Source: Sneathiella chinensis | Lineage (GTDB): Bacteria; Pseudomonadota; Alphaproteobacteria; Sneathiellales; Sneathiellaceae | Length of the DNA: 64,000 bases | Assembly (NCBI RefSeq): GCF_012720115.1 | Contig: NZ_VNWN01000004.1 | Coordinates: forward strand, 620,001-684,000 | Reading direction: 5' to 3' | In this document: positions 56,681 to 64,000 of the stretch, one piece after another | How positions within the stretch are numbered: the stretch's first letter is position 1 | How the letters are laid out: each line of letters opens with the position of its first letter | Notes under the pieces: model-generated | Told to the model about the DNA's origin: nothing | Database searches by the model: none | Seen by the model: the letters and a program-made list of their open reading frames with translations, nothing else | Program-made: the position numbers and the translations under genes

Positions 56681-56711
56681 AAACGGCAGGATTTCTCCTG
56701 CCGTTTTTTTG
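56681..56711 (+). terminator. Intrinsic terminator after alaS
   Basis: AAACGGCAGGA (56681-56691) and TCCTGCCGTTT (56696-56706) form an 11-bp stem with a TTTC loop, followed by a run of T residues. Confidence 0.92.
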
Positions 56712-56883
56712 TTCCCGAAGGAACCTTTACACTCCCTGTGACCAGCCGCTCTTCGGTGCTACTTCACAATGTATATCAAGCATTTGTAAATTAAACTTTA
56801 TGCTTAAGGTGAAGCTAGCGCGATCCATTGACAGATCAAGTTCTTTCTGGAAAATCGGGGCCGGTGAAATGAGGCGTACCTCC

Positions 56884-56913
56884 CTTGAAGACGGGCCCGA
56901 TTTTACCAATATA
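56884..56913 (+). promoter_or_regulatory. Heat-shock (sigma-32-type) promoter of htpX
   Basis: CTTGAAG (56884-56890), 14 bases, then ACCAATATA (56905-56913). This fits the sigma-32 pattern CTTGAAA, 13-15 bases, CCCCATNTA with one change in the first box and two in the second. The inferred start lies about 30 bases before the htpX ATG. Confidence 0.6.
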
Positions 56914-56950
56914 GGGAGAGAAACCGACTTCTTTTCAGGGTATTGCGTTT

Positions 56951-57907
56951 ATGAACTTCGTTAAAACCGGAATGTTGATTGCCGCCATTACGGCCCTTTT
57001 TCTTGGGGTTGGCTTTCTGATTGGCGGAGAGGCGGGCATGCTGATTGCGTTGGTTGTGGCCATCGCCATGAACGGCTTTGCCTACTGGAATTCTGACAAG
57101 ATGGTCCTGCGCATGTATGGCGCCCGCGAAGTGGGCATGGCCGATGCACCGGAATTTGTCGGATTGGTGCAGGATCTTGCGACACGGGCAGGATTGCCCA
57201 TGCCGCGGGTCTACCTGATTGATACCCCGCAGCCAAACGCGTTCGCCACAGGCCGGAACCCGGAAAATGCCGCCGTTGCCGCCACCACCGGATTGATGCG
57301 GATCATGACCCGTGAGGAACTGGCCGGGGTGATGGCCCATGAACTGGCCCATATCCGCAACCGGGATACCCTGATCATGACCATCACGGCGACCATTGCC
57401 GGTGCCATCAGCATGTTGGCCAACTTTGCCCTGTTTTTTGGCGGCAACCGGAACAACAATATGGGCATTATCGGGACGCTTGCCCTGATGATCCTGGCCC
57501 CGTTTGCGGCCATGCTGGTGCAGATGGCCATCAGCCGGACCCGCGAATATTCGGCGGATCAGGCGGGCGGCGAAATTTGCGGCAACCCGGAATGGCTTGC
57601 CAGTGCCCTGCTGAAACTGGAAAAGGGCGCTGCCCATATCGATAACGAGGTGGCCGAACGTAACCCGGCATCGGCGAGCATGTTTATCATCAACCCGCTG
57701 CACGGACGGGGGGCGGATAATCTGTTCTCGACCCACCCGGCGACGGCGAACCGTGTGGCGCGGCTTCGCGAACTGGCGGCATCTGTCTTTACAGGATCAG
57801 GGCGCGCCGCCCGGCGCAGCGCTGACGTGCCGCTTCGCACTGGCGGGGCGGTGCCTCATACGCGGCCGGGAAAAACATCGGGGAAAAGAAAGGGGCCCTG
57901 GTCGTAA
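56951..57907 (+). CDS. htpX: Membrane zinc metalloprotease HtpX
   Basis: A 318-residue inner-membrane protease that degrades misfolded membrane proteins. Two N-terminal membrane segments (about 5-40) are followed by the zinc motif HELAH in [12 protein letters not shown] near residue 131, and two more segments near 145-195. The third ligand glutamate is in [14 protein letters not shown] basic tail of ~35 residues after residue 285 is longer than in E. coli HtpX. The upstream promoter looks heat-shock type. Confidence 0.95.
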   Translation: MNFVKTGMLIAAITALFLGVGFLIGGEAGMLIALVVAIAMNGFAYWNSDKMVLRMYGAREVGMADAPEFVGLVQDLATRAGLPMPRVYLIDTPQPNAFATGRNPENAAVAATTGLMRIMTREELAGVMAHELAHIRNRDTLIMTITATIAGAISMLANFALFFGGNRNNNMGIIGTLALMILAPFAAMLVQMAISRTREYSADQAGGEICGNPEWLASALLKLEKGAAHIDNEVAERNPASASMFIINPLHGRGADNLFSTHPATANRVARLRELAASVFTGSGRAARRSADVPLRTGGAVPHTRPGKTSGKRKGPWS

Positions 57908-57925
57908 AGACCGGGCTCTACCCGT

Positions 57926-58555
57926 CTACAGGCGTTCCGGATTGCGAACCATGCCGCGGGTCAGGAAGTTGGCCATCAGGGAGACATATTGCTCGCGGCT
58001 TTTGCCCATACGATAGGCCTGCGGGGCGGATGCCTGTATCATGCCCATCATGGCGTGGCCCATCAATTCCGGGTCCACATCATCATAGAGTTCGCCGTTT
58101 TTCCGCGCCCGTTCCAGCACCTTGATAAAGCCGGAGGCAAAGCGGCTGCGAACCACCTTACCGGTGGTGTCGGAAGGATCGAATACTTTTGTGTCCACAA
58201 GCGCGGAGCGGAGCAGGCCGGGGTTCTGTTCGGCGAATTCCTGAATGGCGGTCAGGGCGTAATTCAGATATTCCTCGAAACTGTTGACCTCTGGCACGCG
58301 GCTGGAGACGAAATTATGCAGGTCTTCCTGTGCTTCGCTGGCAAAGGCGAGGAAAATTTCCCGTTTGTCATTGAAGTGGCTGTAAAAGGTGCCGTGGGCC
58401 ACATCTGCTTCGCGGGCGATATCCTGGGGGCGGGTTTCGTGGTAGCCCCGTGTGATGAAAAGTTTTCGTGCCGCGGCCAGCAAACGTTCGCGCTTTTCCG
58501 CCTTGCGCTTGGAGGCGCGATCTGTTCCCAGTGCACCCTCTGCCGAATCCGTCAT
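57926..58555 (-). CDS. TetR family transcriptional regulator
   Basis: A 209-residue repressor-type regulator. The helix-turn-helix region reads LFITRGYHETRPQDIAREA then VAHGTFYSHFNDKREIF, residues ~32-68. The C-terminal domain is helical and unassigned. It is divergent from the acyl-CoA ligase operon, and the 133-base gap contains two overlapping dyads. It most likely represses that operon in response to an acyl-CoA or aromatic ligand (inference from layout). Confidence 0.9.
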   Translation of the reverse strand: MTDSAEGALGTDRASKRKAEKRERLLAAARKLFITRGYHETRPQDIAREADVAHGTFYSHFNDKREIFLAFASEAQEDLHNFVSSRVPEVNSFEEYLNYALTAIQEFAEQNPGLLRSALVDTKVFDPSDTTGKVVRSRFASGFIKVLERARKNGELYDDVDPELMGHAMMGMIQASAPQAYRMGKSREQYVSLMANFLTRGMVRNPERL

Positions 58556-58609
58556 TTTTCGTATCCTGTTTACTTTTTTATTTTTTGCGGCTGGCGCTGG
58601 AATTTTTCA

Positions 58610-58638
58610 TGACAATTTGTCAATATTCGCCAGAATAT
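58610..58638. promoter_or_regulatory. Two adjacent palindromes in the tetR / ligase intergenic region
   Basis: TGACAATTTGTCA (58610-58622) is a perfect 6-bp dyad around one base. ATATTC (58623-58628) and GAATAT (58633-58638) form a second perfect dyad right next to it. Both lie between the divergent regulator and ligase genes, where a TetR operator is expected. Confidence 0.55.
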
Positions 58639-58688
58639 CAGTCTGCCAATAAAAACTGAAACAAAAATTAATGGGAGAAAGCGGCTGT

Positions 58689-60542
58689 ATGACTCAAGAG
58701 ATTCTGTTTAAACCTTTGAACCGTCCAGTTCCGGATATCTCCGTTAACAAAAGAAAGGACGGCTCATATCTGATTGAGAGCAACATTGCAATCGGGGACT
58801 ACGAAAAAAATGTTGCGGTTTATTGGCGCCGGGCCGCAGAGGAACTCCCGGACCGGCCGTTTCTGGTGCAATGCCAACCGGCGGCGGACTGGCCGGAGCT
58901 AACCTATGCCGAGGCGCGGGATCAGGCGGACAGGGTCAGTACATGGCTGCTGCAGCAGGGTTATGGCCCGGACACGCCGCTGTTGATCCTGTCGGGCAAC
59001 AGCCTTGCCCATGCGGTCCTGTCCATGGGGGCGATCCAGATCGGGGTTCCGATTGTGCCGGTATCGCCGTCCTTCTCCCTGATGACCGGGGATTATTCCA
59101 AACTGAAATACGCGGCGGAACTGGTCGGTGCCCGCATGATTTTCGCCGAAAGCGGGGATGTATACGGCAAGGCCATCCAGACGATCCTGAAACCGGGAAT
59201 GGATGTGGTGACTGTCGGCGGCGAGGCGCATGGCGGCCTGCGTTTTCAGGATATGCTTGCAGGCATGGACGCGGCATTGGTTGCGGAGGCCTATGACAAG
59301 GTGGACCGGTTGTCGCTGGCCAAAATCCTGTTCACGTCCGGGTCGACCGGCATGCCGAAGGCGGTCCCCAACACGCAGGGCATGATTTGTTCCGCCCTGA
59401 AAATGCACGAACTGATTGGGGAGCCACGCGATCCGATCAACAACCCCATGATCACGCTGGACTGGCTGCCCTGGCATCATACCTATGGCGGGAACGTCAA
59501 TTTCTTTGGCACCATGCGCCTTGCCGGGACCCTGTATATGGATGATGGCAAGCCCATGCCGGGCATGTTCCAGCGAACCATCGATAACATTCGCCGGGTC
59601 AGGCCGACACGGTTCAGCAGTGTACCCATGGCGTTCAGTTTCCTGCTGGACGAACTGGAGGCCGACGAAATCCTTGCCGAGGCGTTTTTTGACCGTCTGA
59701 ATGTCTGCAATTACGGCGGCGCGGCCCTGTCGCAGGAATTGTATGAACGGACGCAGGTGCTGTCCATCCGCCACACCGGATACCGTATGCCGTTTGGCAC
59801 AGGCTGGGGATCAACCGAGACGGTGGGGACCGGTACGGCGGTTTACTGGAACACGGAAAAGGTGGGTTTGATCGGGGTGCCCTATTCGGGAGTTCAGGTC
59901 AAGCTGGTGCCAGTGGCGGACAAGTATGAAATTCGCATTCGGGGCCCCCATGTTCACGACGGATATTACAAACGCCCCGACCTGACCGACCAGTATTTCG
60001 ATGACGAGGGGTTTTATTGTATCGGCGATGCGGTCAGCTTCGAGGATCCGGACAGCCCGGAAAAGGGATTGCGGTTCAGCGGCCGGGTTTCCGAGGATTT
60101 CAAGCTGTCCAATGGCACATGGGTCAATATGGGGGCCTTGCGGCTGTCCATTATTGACGCGCTGGACCCGCTGGTTCGGGATGTGGTGATCACGGGGCAT
60201 GACCGCGAGGCATTGGGCATTCTGATTGTTCCGGCGGAAGGGTTGCTGAAAAGAAGCGGCCTGCCGGATGTTGCCCGTTCTGATGTGACGGCGGTTATAA
60301 AGGATGCGTCCATACTTGACGAAATCCGGTCAAGGCTTGAAACTTACAACAGGAGGAACCCCTCGAAAAGCCGGTGGGTCGGACATGCGCTTGTCATGGC
60401 GGCCCCGCTGTCGGTGGATCGGAATGAAATAACAGACAAGCAATATATCAACCAGAATGCGGTGCTGGAGAACCGGGCAGAGCTTGTCCGGCGCCTTTAC
60501 GAGGATACCGCATCGGATCAAATCCTGACCTTTAACGAATAG
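58689..60542 (+). CDS. Acyl-CoA synthetase, feruloyl-CoA synthase-like
   Basis: A 617-residue AMP-forming ligase close to the feruloyl-CoA synthase group. The ATP motif is TSGSTGMPKAVP near residue 216, and GWGSTETVG near 371 is the second core motif. YDRFKLSNG-type ending is represented by EDFKLSNGTWVN. It would activate an aromatic or long side-chain acid to its CoA ester. I start at ATG 58689, about 11 bases after GGAG; ATG 58671 is an alternative. No separate feruloyl-CoA hydratase follows, so ferulate itself is not certain. Confidence 0.8.
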   Translation: MTQEILFKPLNRPVPDISVNKRKDGSYLIESNIAIGDYEKNVAVYWRRAAEELPDRPFLVQCQPAADWPELTYAEARDQADRVSTWLLQQGYGPDTPLLILSGNSLAHAVLSMGAIQIGVPIVPVSPSFSLMTGDYSKLKYAAELVGARMIFAESGDVYGKAIQTILKPGMDVVTVGGEAHGGLRFQDMLAGMDAALVAEAYDKVDRLSLAKILFTSGSTGMPKAVPNTQGMICSALKMHELIGEPRDPINNPMITLDWLPWHHTYGGNVNFFGTMRLAGTLYMDDGKPMPGMFQRTIDNIRRVRPTRFSSVPMAFSFLLDELEADEILAEAFFDRLNVCNYGGAALSQELYERTQVLSIRHTGYRMPFGTGWGSTETVGTGTAVYWNTEKVGLIGVPYSGVQVKLVPVADKYEIRIRGPHVHDGYYKRPDLTDQYFDDEGFYCIGDAVSFEDPDSPEKGLRFSGRVSEDFKLSNGTWVNMGALRLSIIDALDPLVRDVVITGHDREALGILIVPAEGLLKRSGLPDVARSDVTAVIKDASILDEIRSRLETYNRRNPSKSRWVGHALVMAAPLSVDRNEITDKQYINQNAVLENRAELVRRLYEDTASDQILTFNE

Positions 60543-60555
60543 AACGGAAATCAGA

Positions 60556-61590
60556 ATGACTGAAATGAACAAGCAATGGCTTTTGAAATCCCGCCCTGTG
60601 GGAGAGCCCACACCGGACAATTTTGAGCTGGCGGAAAGCCCGGTTTCTGAACCCGCCGAAGGGCAGTTTCTGGTCAAGGTGATCTATATGTCGCTGGACC
60701 CCTATATGCGGGGCCGGATGAATGCCTCGAAAAGCTATGCCGTCAGTGCCGAACTGGGCCAACCCATGACCGGCAGCGGCGTTGGCGTTGTGGTGAAATC
60801 CCGGCACAAGGGGTTTGCCGAAGGGGATTACGTCATGGGGATGACCAACTGGCAATCCTATTGGCTGTCCGATGGGACCGGTGTGATGAAGCTGGACCCG
60901 GCACGGGCGCCCATTTCCACTGCTGTCGGTGTGTTGGGGATGCCCGGTCTGACGGCCTATGTGGGGTTGCTGGATATCGGTCAGCCCAAGGAAGGGGAAA
61001 CCGTTGTGGTTGCCGCCGCCTCCGGTGCTGTGGGCAGCGTCGTGGGTCAGGTTGCCAAAATCAAGGGGGCCCGCGCCGTCGGCATTGCCGGGTCGAAAGA
61101 GAAATGTGATTTTGTCGAAAAGGAACTGGGTTTCGACATCTGTTTGAATTACAAAGACCCGGACTTTGTCGCAAAGTTGCATGAGGCCTGCCCAAAGGGT
61201 ATTGATGTCTACTTCGAGAATGTGGGCGGCGCGGTTTTCGAGGCGGTTTTCCCGCTGATGAACGATTTTGCCCGTATCCCGCTGTGCGGCCGCATTGCGA
61301 ATTACAACATGACCGCCGATCCGGAAGGTCCCAACAAGCTGCCTGCCTTCTTCGGGGATATGCTTGTCAAGCGGATGACCCTGCAAGGGTTCATTATTTC
61401 GGATCGGTATAATCGTCTGCCCGACTTCCTGCGAGACATGGGGGCTTGGGTGGCCGCAGGCGAGGTGAAATACAAGGAAGATATCGTCAAAGGTATTGAA
61501 AAAGCACCGGAAGCCTTTATTGGTTTGTTGAAAGGGGCGAATTTCGGAAAACTGCTGGTTCAGGTTTCCGACGATCCGACCCGAAAATAA
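60556..61590 (+). CDS. NADP-dependent MDR-family oxidoreductase (CurA-like)
   Basis: A 344-residue medium-chain dehydrogenase/reductase of the zinc-free CurA/leukotriene B4 reductase group. The cofactor loop is AAASGAVGSVVGQ near residue 154, and SLDPYMRGRM near 48-57 is a group hallmark. Such enzymes reduce activated C=C bonds. It lies between the ligase (13 bases) and the FadJ-like gene (42 bases) and may saturate the side chain of the same substrate. Confidence 0.88.
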   Translation: MTEMNKQWLLKSRPVGEPTPDNFELAESPVSEPAEGQFLVKVIYMSLDPYMRGRMNASKSYAVSAELGQPMTGSGVGVVVKSRHKGFAEGDYVMGMTNWQSYWLSDGTGVMKLDPARAPISTAVGVLGMPGLTAYVGLLDIGQPKEGETVVVAAASGAVGSVVGQVAKIKGARAVGIAGSKEKCDFVEKELGFDICLNYKDPDFVAKLHEACPKGIDVYFENVGGAVFEAVFPLMNDFARIPLCGRIANYNMTADPEGPNKLPAFFGDMLVKRMTLQGFIISDRYNRLPDFLRDMGAWVAAGEVKYKEDIVKGIEKAPEAFIGLLKGANFGKLLVQVSDDPTRK

Positions 61591-61632
61591 GAAATTTTCA
61601 GTCAGAATAATCTGGGAAAGGAATAATAACCC

Positions 61633-63717
61633 ATGACTGCCATTACAGAATTTGTCAGCTACGAGGCGGAAGGTGACGTTGGTGTCATTACAGTCGACAG
61701 CCCTCCTGTAAACGCCCTGAGCTTCGGCGTGCGTGCCGGTATCAAAGGAGGTATCGAGGCCGCCGATGCAGACAGTTCAGTGTCTTCTGTCGTTCTGGTT
61801 TGTGCTGGCCGGACCTTTATCGCTGGTGCGGATATCACCGAATTCGGCAAGCCGCCAAAAGCCCCGAGCCTGCATGAAGTCATTGCCGCGATGGAGGCTT
61901 GCAGCAAGCCGGTCGTTGCTGCCATTCACGGAACGGCGCTGGGCGGCGGACTGGAAACGGCGCTTGGCTGTCATTACCGCGTTGCCAGTCCGACCGCAAA
62001 GGTCGGCCTGCCGGAAGTGAAGCTGGGGATCCTGCCGGGTGCCGGCGGTACGCAGCGTCTGCCGCGTGTGGTCGGTGTTCCCATGGCACTGGAAATGATT
62101 ACCTCTGGCAACCCGATCGGCGCCAGCAAGGCACTGGAAGTGGGTCTGGTCAGCGAAATCATTGACGGCGACCTGAAGGAAGGCGCGAAAGCCTTTGCCC
62201 GCAAGGTTGTGGCTGATGGCCTGCCGCTGGTGAAAATCAGCGATCAGAACGACAAGCTGAAGGAAGCCCGGGAAAATCCCGGCATGTTTGCTGACTTCCG
62301 CAAGTCCATTGCCCGCAAGACCCGCAACTTCGAAGCCCCGGAAAACTGCATCAAGGCCATTGAGGCCGCTGTTGAACTGCCGTTCCCGGATGGTTTGAAG
62401 CGCGAGCGCGAACTGTTCATGGAACTGATGCAGGGCGAGCAGTCCTTCAGCCAGCGTTACTTCTTCTTCGCGGAGCGTCAGGCTGCGAAAATCCCGGATG
62501 TCCCGAAAGACACCCCGCTGATCGATATCAAGACAGCCGGTATCATCGGTGCGGGCACCATGGGCGGCGGTATCGCCATGAACTTCCTGCAGGCAGGTAT
62601 CCCGGTGATCATCGTGGAAACCACCCAGGAAGCACTGGATAACGGTATTGCGATCATCAAGAAGAACTATGCCGCCACGGTTTCCAAAGGCCGCATGAGC
62701 CAGGACGCCATGGACAAGTGCCTGTCCCTTCTGACCGGTACCACCAACCTTGAGGATATCAAGGATGTGGATATCGTTATTGAAGCCGTGTTCGAGAACA
62801 TGGACGTGAAGAAGGAAATCTTCACCAAGCTGGATGCGATCTGTAAGGATGGGGCCATTCTGGCGACCAACACATCCACGCTGGATATCAACGAAATCGG
62901 TGCTGTGACCAAGCGTCCGGAATATGTCATCGGCCTGCATTTCTTCAGCCCGGCCAACGTCATGAAACTTCTGGAAGAAGTCCGTACAGACAAGACCAGC
63001 AAGTCTGTCATGGCAACCTGTATGGCACTGGCCAAGCGGATCGGCAAGGTTCCGGCCATGGTTGGTGTTTGCGATGGCTTTGTTGGTAACCGTATCCTGC
63101 ACCGCCGTGCGGAACAGGCAACCCAGCTGATCCTGGAAGGCGCCCTGCCGCAGGATGTGGACCGGGTTCTCTATGACTTCGGTCTGCCCATGGGTCCGTT
63201 CGCCATGGCCGATCTGGCCGGCAACGACGTTAGCTGGCGTATCCGTCAGGGTAAGGGGCAGAAGAGCCCGATTGCCGATGCCATTTGCGAACTGGGCCGT
63301 TTCGGCCAGAAGACAGGCGCCGGTTATTACCTGTACAAGGATGGCAGCCGCACCCCGACACCGGACCCGGTTGTTGAGGACATCATCCTGAAGGCTTCAA
63401 AGGACGCCGGGATTGAACGCCGCGAGATTTCCGATGAGGAAATCCTGAAGCGGTGCATCTATCCGATGATCAACGAAGGCGCGAAAATCCTGGAAGAGGG
63501 CATTGCCACCCGGGCCAGCGACATCGATGTTATCTGGGTTTACGGATATGGCTGGCCGATCTATCGGGGCGGCCCGATGCGCTATGCCGACTATATCGGT
63601 CTCGACAATGTGGTGAAAACCCTGCGCGAGTATCAGGAGCAGTACGGCGATTACTGGAAGCCGGCACCGCTTCTGGAACGTCTGGCGAGTGAAGGAAAGA
63701 CCTTTCAGGACGCCTGA
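61633..63717 (+). CDS. Enoyl-CoA hydratase / 3-hydroxyacyl-CoA dehydrogenase (FadJ/FadB-like)
   Basis: A 694-residue bifunctional beta-oxidation enzyme. The N-terminal crotonase domain has the oxyanion hole AGADITEF (near 63) and catalytic glutamates in GGGLETALG (near 109) and [11 protein letters not shown]. The dehydrogenase begins at [15 protein letters not shown] (near 300), with [10 protein letters not shown] as the active-site histidine region. Codon choice (GGT, GTT, CTG, ATC-rich) differs a little from nearby genes and suggests high expression. It closes the operon and is followed by a terminator. Confidence 0.94.
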   Translation: MTAITEFVSYEAEGDVGVITVDSPPVNALSFGVRAGIKGGIEAADADSSVSSVVLVCAGRTFIAGADITEFGKPPKAPSLHEVIAAMEACSKPVVAAIHGTALGGGLETALGCHYRVASPTAKVGLPEVKLGILPGAGGTQRLPRVVGVPMALEMITSGNPIGASKALEVGLVSEIIDGDLKEGAKAFARKVVADGLPLVKISDQNDKLKEARENPGMFADFRKSIARKTRNFEAPENCIKAIEAAVELPFPDGLKRERELFMELMQGEQSFSQRYFFFAERQAAKIPDVPKDTPLIDIKTAGIIGAGTMGGGIAMNFLQAGIPVIIVETTQEALDNGIAIIKKNYAATVSKGRMSQDAMDKCLSLLTGTTNLEDIKDVDIVIEAVFENMDVKKEIFTKLDAICKDGAILATNTSTLDINEIGAVTKRPEYVIGLHFFSPANVMKLLEEVRTDKTSKSVMATCMALAKRIGKVPAMVGVCDGFVGNRILHRRAEQATQLILEGALPQDVDRVLYDFGLPMGPFAMADLAGNDVSWRIRQGKGQKSPIADAICELGRFGQKTGAGYYLYKDGSRTPTPDPVVEDIILKASKDAGIERREISDEEILKRCIYPMINEGAKILEEGIATRASDIDVIWVYGYGWPIYRGGPMRYADYIGLDNVVKTLREYQEQYGDYWKPAPLLERLASEGKTFQDA

Positions 63718-63748
63718 TCGTTTCGCGTAATCGTGACGTAAAAAACGG

Positions 63749-63789
63749 GAACCCCGCCGGATCTAGGTCTGGCGGGGTTCTTCTTTTTT
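63749..63789. terminator. Terminator shared by convergent genes
   Basis: GAACCCCGCC (63749-63758) and GGCGGGGTTC (63771-63780) form a perfect 10-bp stem, followed by a T-rich tract TTCTTTTTT on the plus strand. The minus-strand gene ends inside the loop, and the A-rich stretch before the stem gives a T-run on that strand too, so it may work both ways. Confidence 0.85.
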
Positions 63790-64000
63790 GCGGTCCCGCT
63801 CGGTTCGGATGGCAATATACAGGCCGGGGATCAGCGAGAGGGAGAAAACCAGCAGGGTGATCAGGAAACAGTCCTGAAAGGTCTGGGTTTCGGCCTCAAT
63901 GCGCTGTGCTTCCGTCAGGAGGGAGACACCGTATTTCTGCGCGGTTTCCTCCAGATGAAAACTGCTGCGGGCGGTGATCAGGATGGCTGTCAGGTTGACG
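63763..64000 (-). CDS. C-terminal end of a DHA2/EmrB-type efflux permease (partial)
   Basis: An open minus-strand frame runs from the right window edge to a stop at 63763-63765 (78 residues seen). It has a polar helix (SSFHLEETAQKYG, then TEAQRIEAETQTFQD) followed by one membrane segment CFLITLLVFSLSLIPGLYIA and a basic tail. That layout matches the last segment of 14-TM drug-efflux permeases of the DHA2 family. The start lies outside the window, so the family call is tentative. Confidence 0.55.
   Translation of the reverse strand, partial: VNLTAILITARSSFHLEETAQKYGVSLLTEAQRIEAETQTFQDCFLITLLVFSLSLIPGLYIAIRTERDRKKEEPRQT

Noticed and set aside
57895-57916. Hairpin around the htpX stop codon
   Set aside because: The stem has a bulge and no T-run follows; too weak to call a terminator.

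Overview
The window is GC-rich bacterial DNA, densely coded, with many 4-base ATGA gene overlaps. It most likely comes from an alphaproteobacterium. The pointers are a CpaA-F/Tad pilus locus in the alphaproteobacterial order, a rhizobial-type PhnW/PhnA/PhnY phosphonate route, a complete phenylacetyl-CoA epoxidase operon and a UrtA/AmiC-like ABC importer. I cannot name the genus from the sequence alone. I see no tRNA, rRNA, CRISPR array, insertion sequence or prophage.

Layout. 1-4585: the C-terminal half of PhnW, a Na/Pi cotransporter, a two-domain GNAT acetyltransferase, then a glycerophosphodiester phosphodiesterase and uracil-DNA glycosylase on the minus strand. 4793-20543: a catabolic island. 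One tightly coupled operon encodes a molybdenum hydroxylase (FAD subunit plus a fused 2Fe-2S/Mo subunit), a 6-hydroxynicotinate reductase-like protein, a UPF0280 protein, an AA_synth (DUF1185) protein and HyuA/HyuB. It is followed by a convergent LivGFHM-like transporter and a divergent unit with a Tat-signal amide/urea-type binding protein and a nicotinamidase-like hydrolase. 20733-23446: phosphonoacetate hydrolase and phosphonoacetaldehyde dehydrogenase, closed by a strong terminator. 23650-30658: a YnjB/YnjD-like ABC importer, a PcaD-like hydrolase, a ribokinase-like kinase and a GntR/FCD regulator. 30698-35238: carbonic anhydrase divergent from paaABCDE. 35341-38677: two glycosyltransferases and a small secreted cysteine protein. 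39219-50557: a complete Flp/Tad pilus locus. 50558-53697: DUF1853, a TauE/SafE permease and a CoxE-like protein without its VWA domain. 54005-63717: alaS, htpX behind a heat-shock-like promoter, a TetR regulator, and an acyl-CoA ligase / MDR reductase / FadJ-like operon. 63763-64000: the C-terminus of a probable DHA2-type efflux permease.

How the genes fit together. The best candidate for an undescribed system is the 4.8-20.5 kb island. I read it as an aerobic, reductive nicotinamide/nicotinate pathway: import, deamidation, Mo-dependent 6-hydroxylation, ring reduction, then ring opening. The classical enamidase of Eubacterium barkeri is absent and an ATP-dependent HyuA/HyuB (oxoprolinase-type) lactamase sits in its place. 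UPF0280 belongs to the ApbE-like fold, and the characterised 6-hydroxynicotinate reductase carries covalent flavin, so this protein may be its flavin-attachment factor. The two outer promoters of the island (upstream of the FAD subunit and of the binding protein) share a nearly identical -35/-10/operator block, which argues that they form one regulon. PhnW, PhnY and PhnA together form a route from 2-aminoethylphosphonate to acetate and phosphate that is split around this island.
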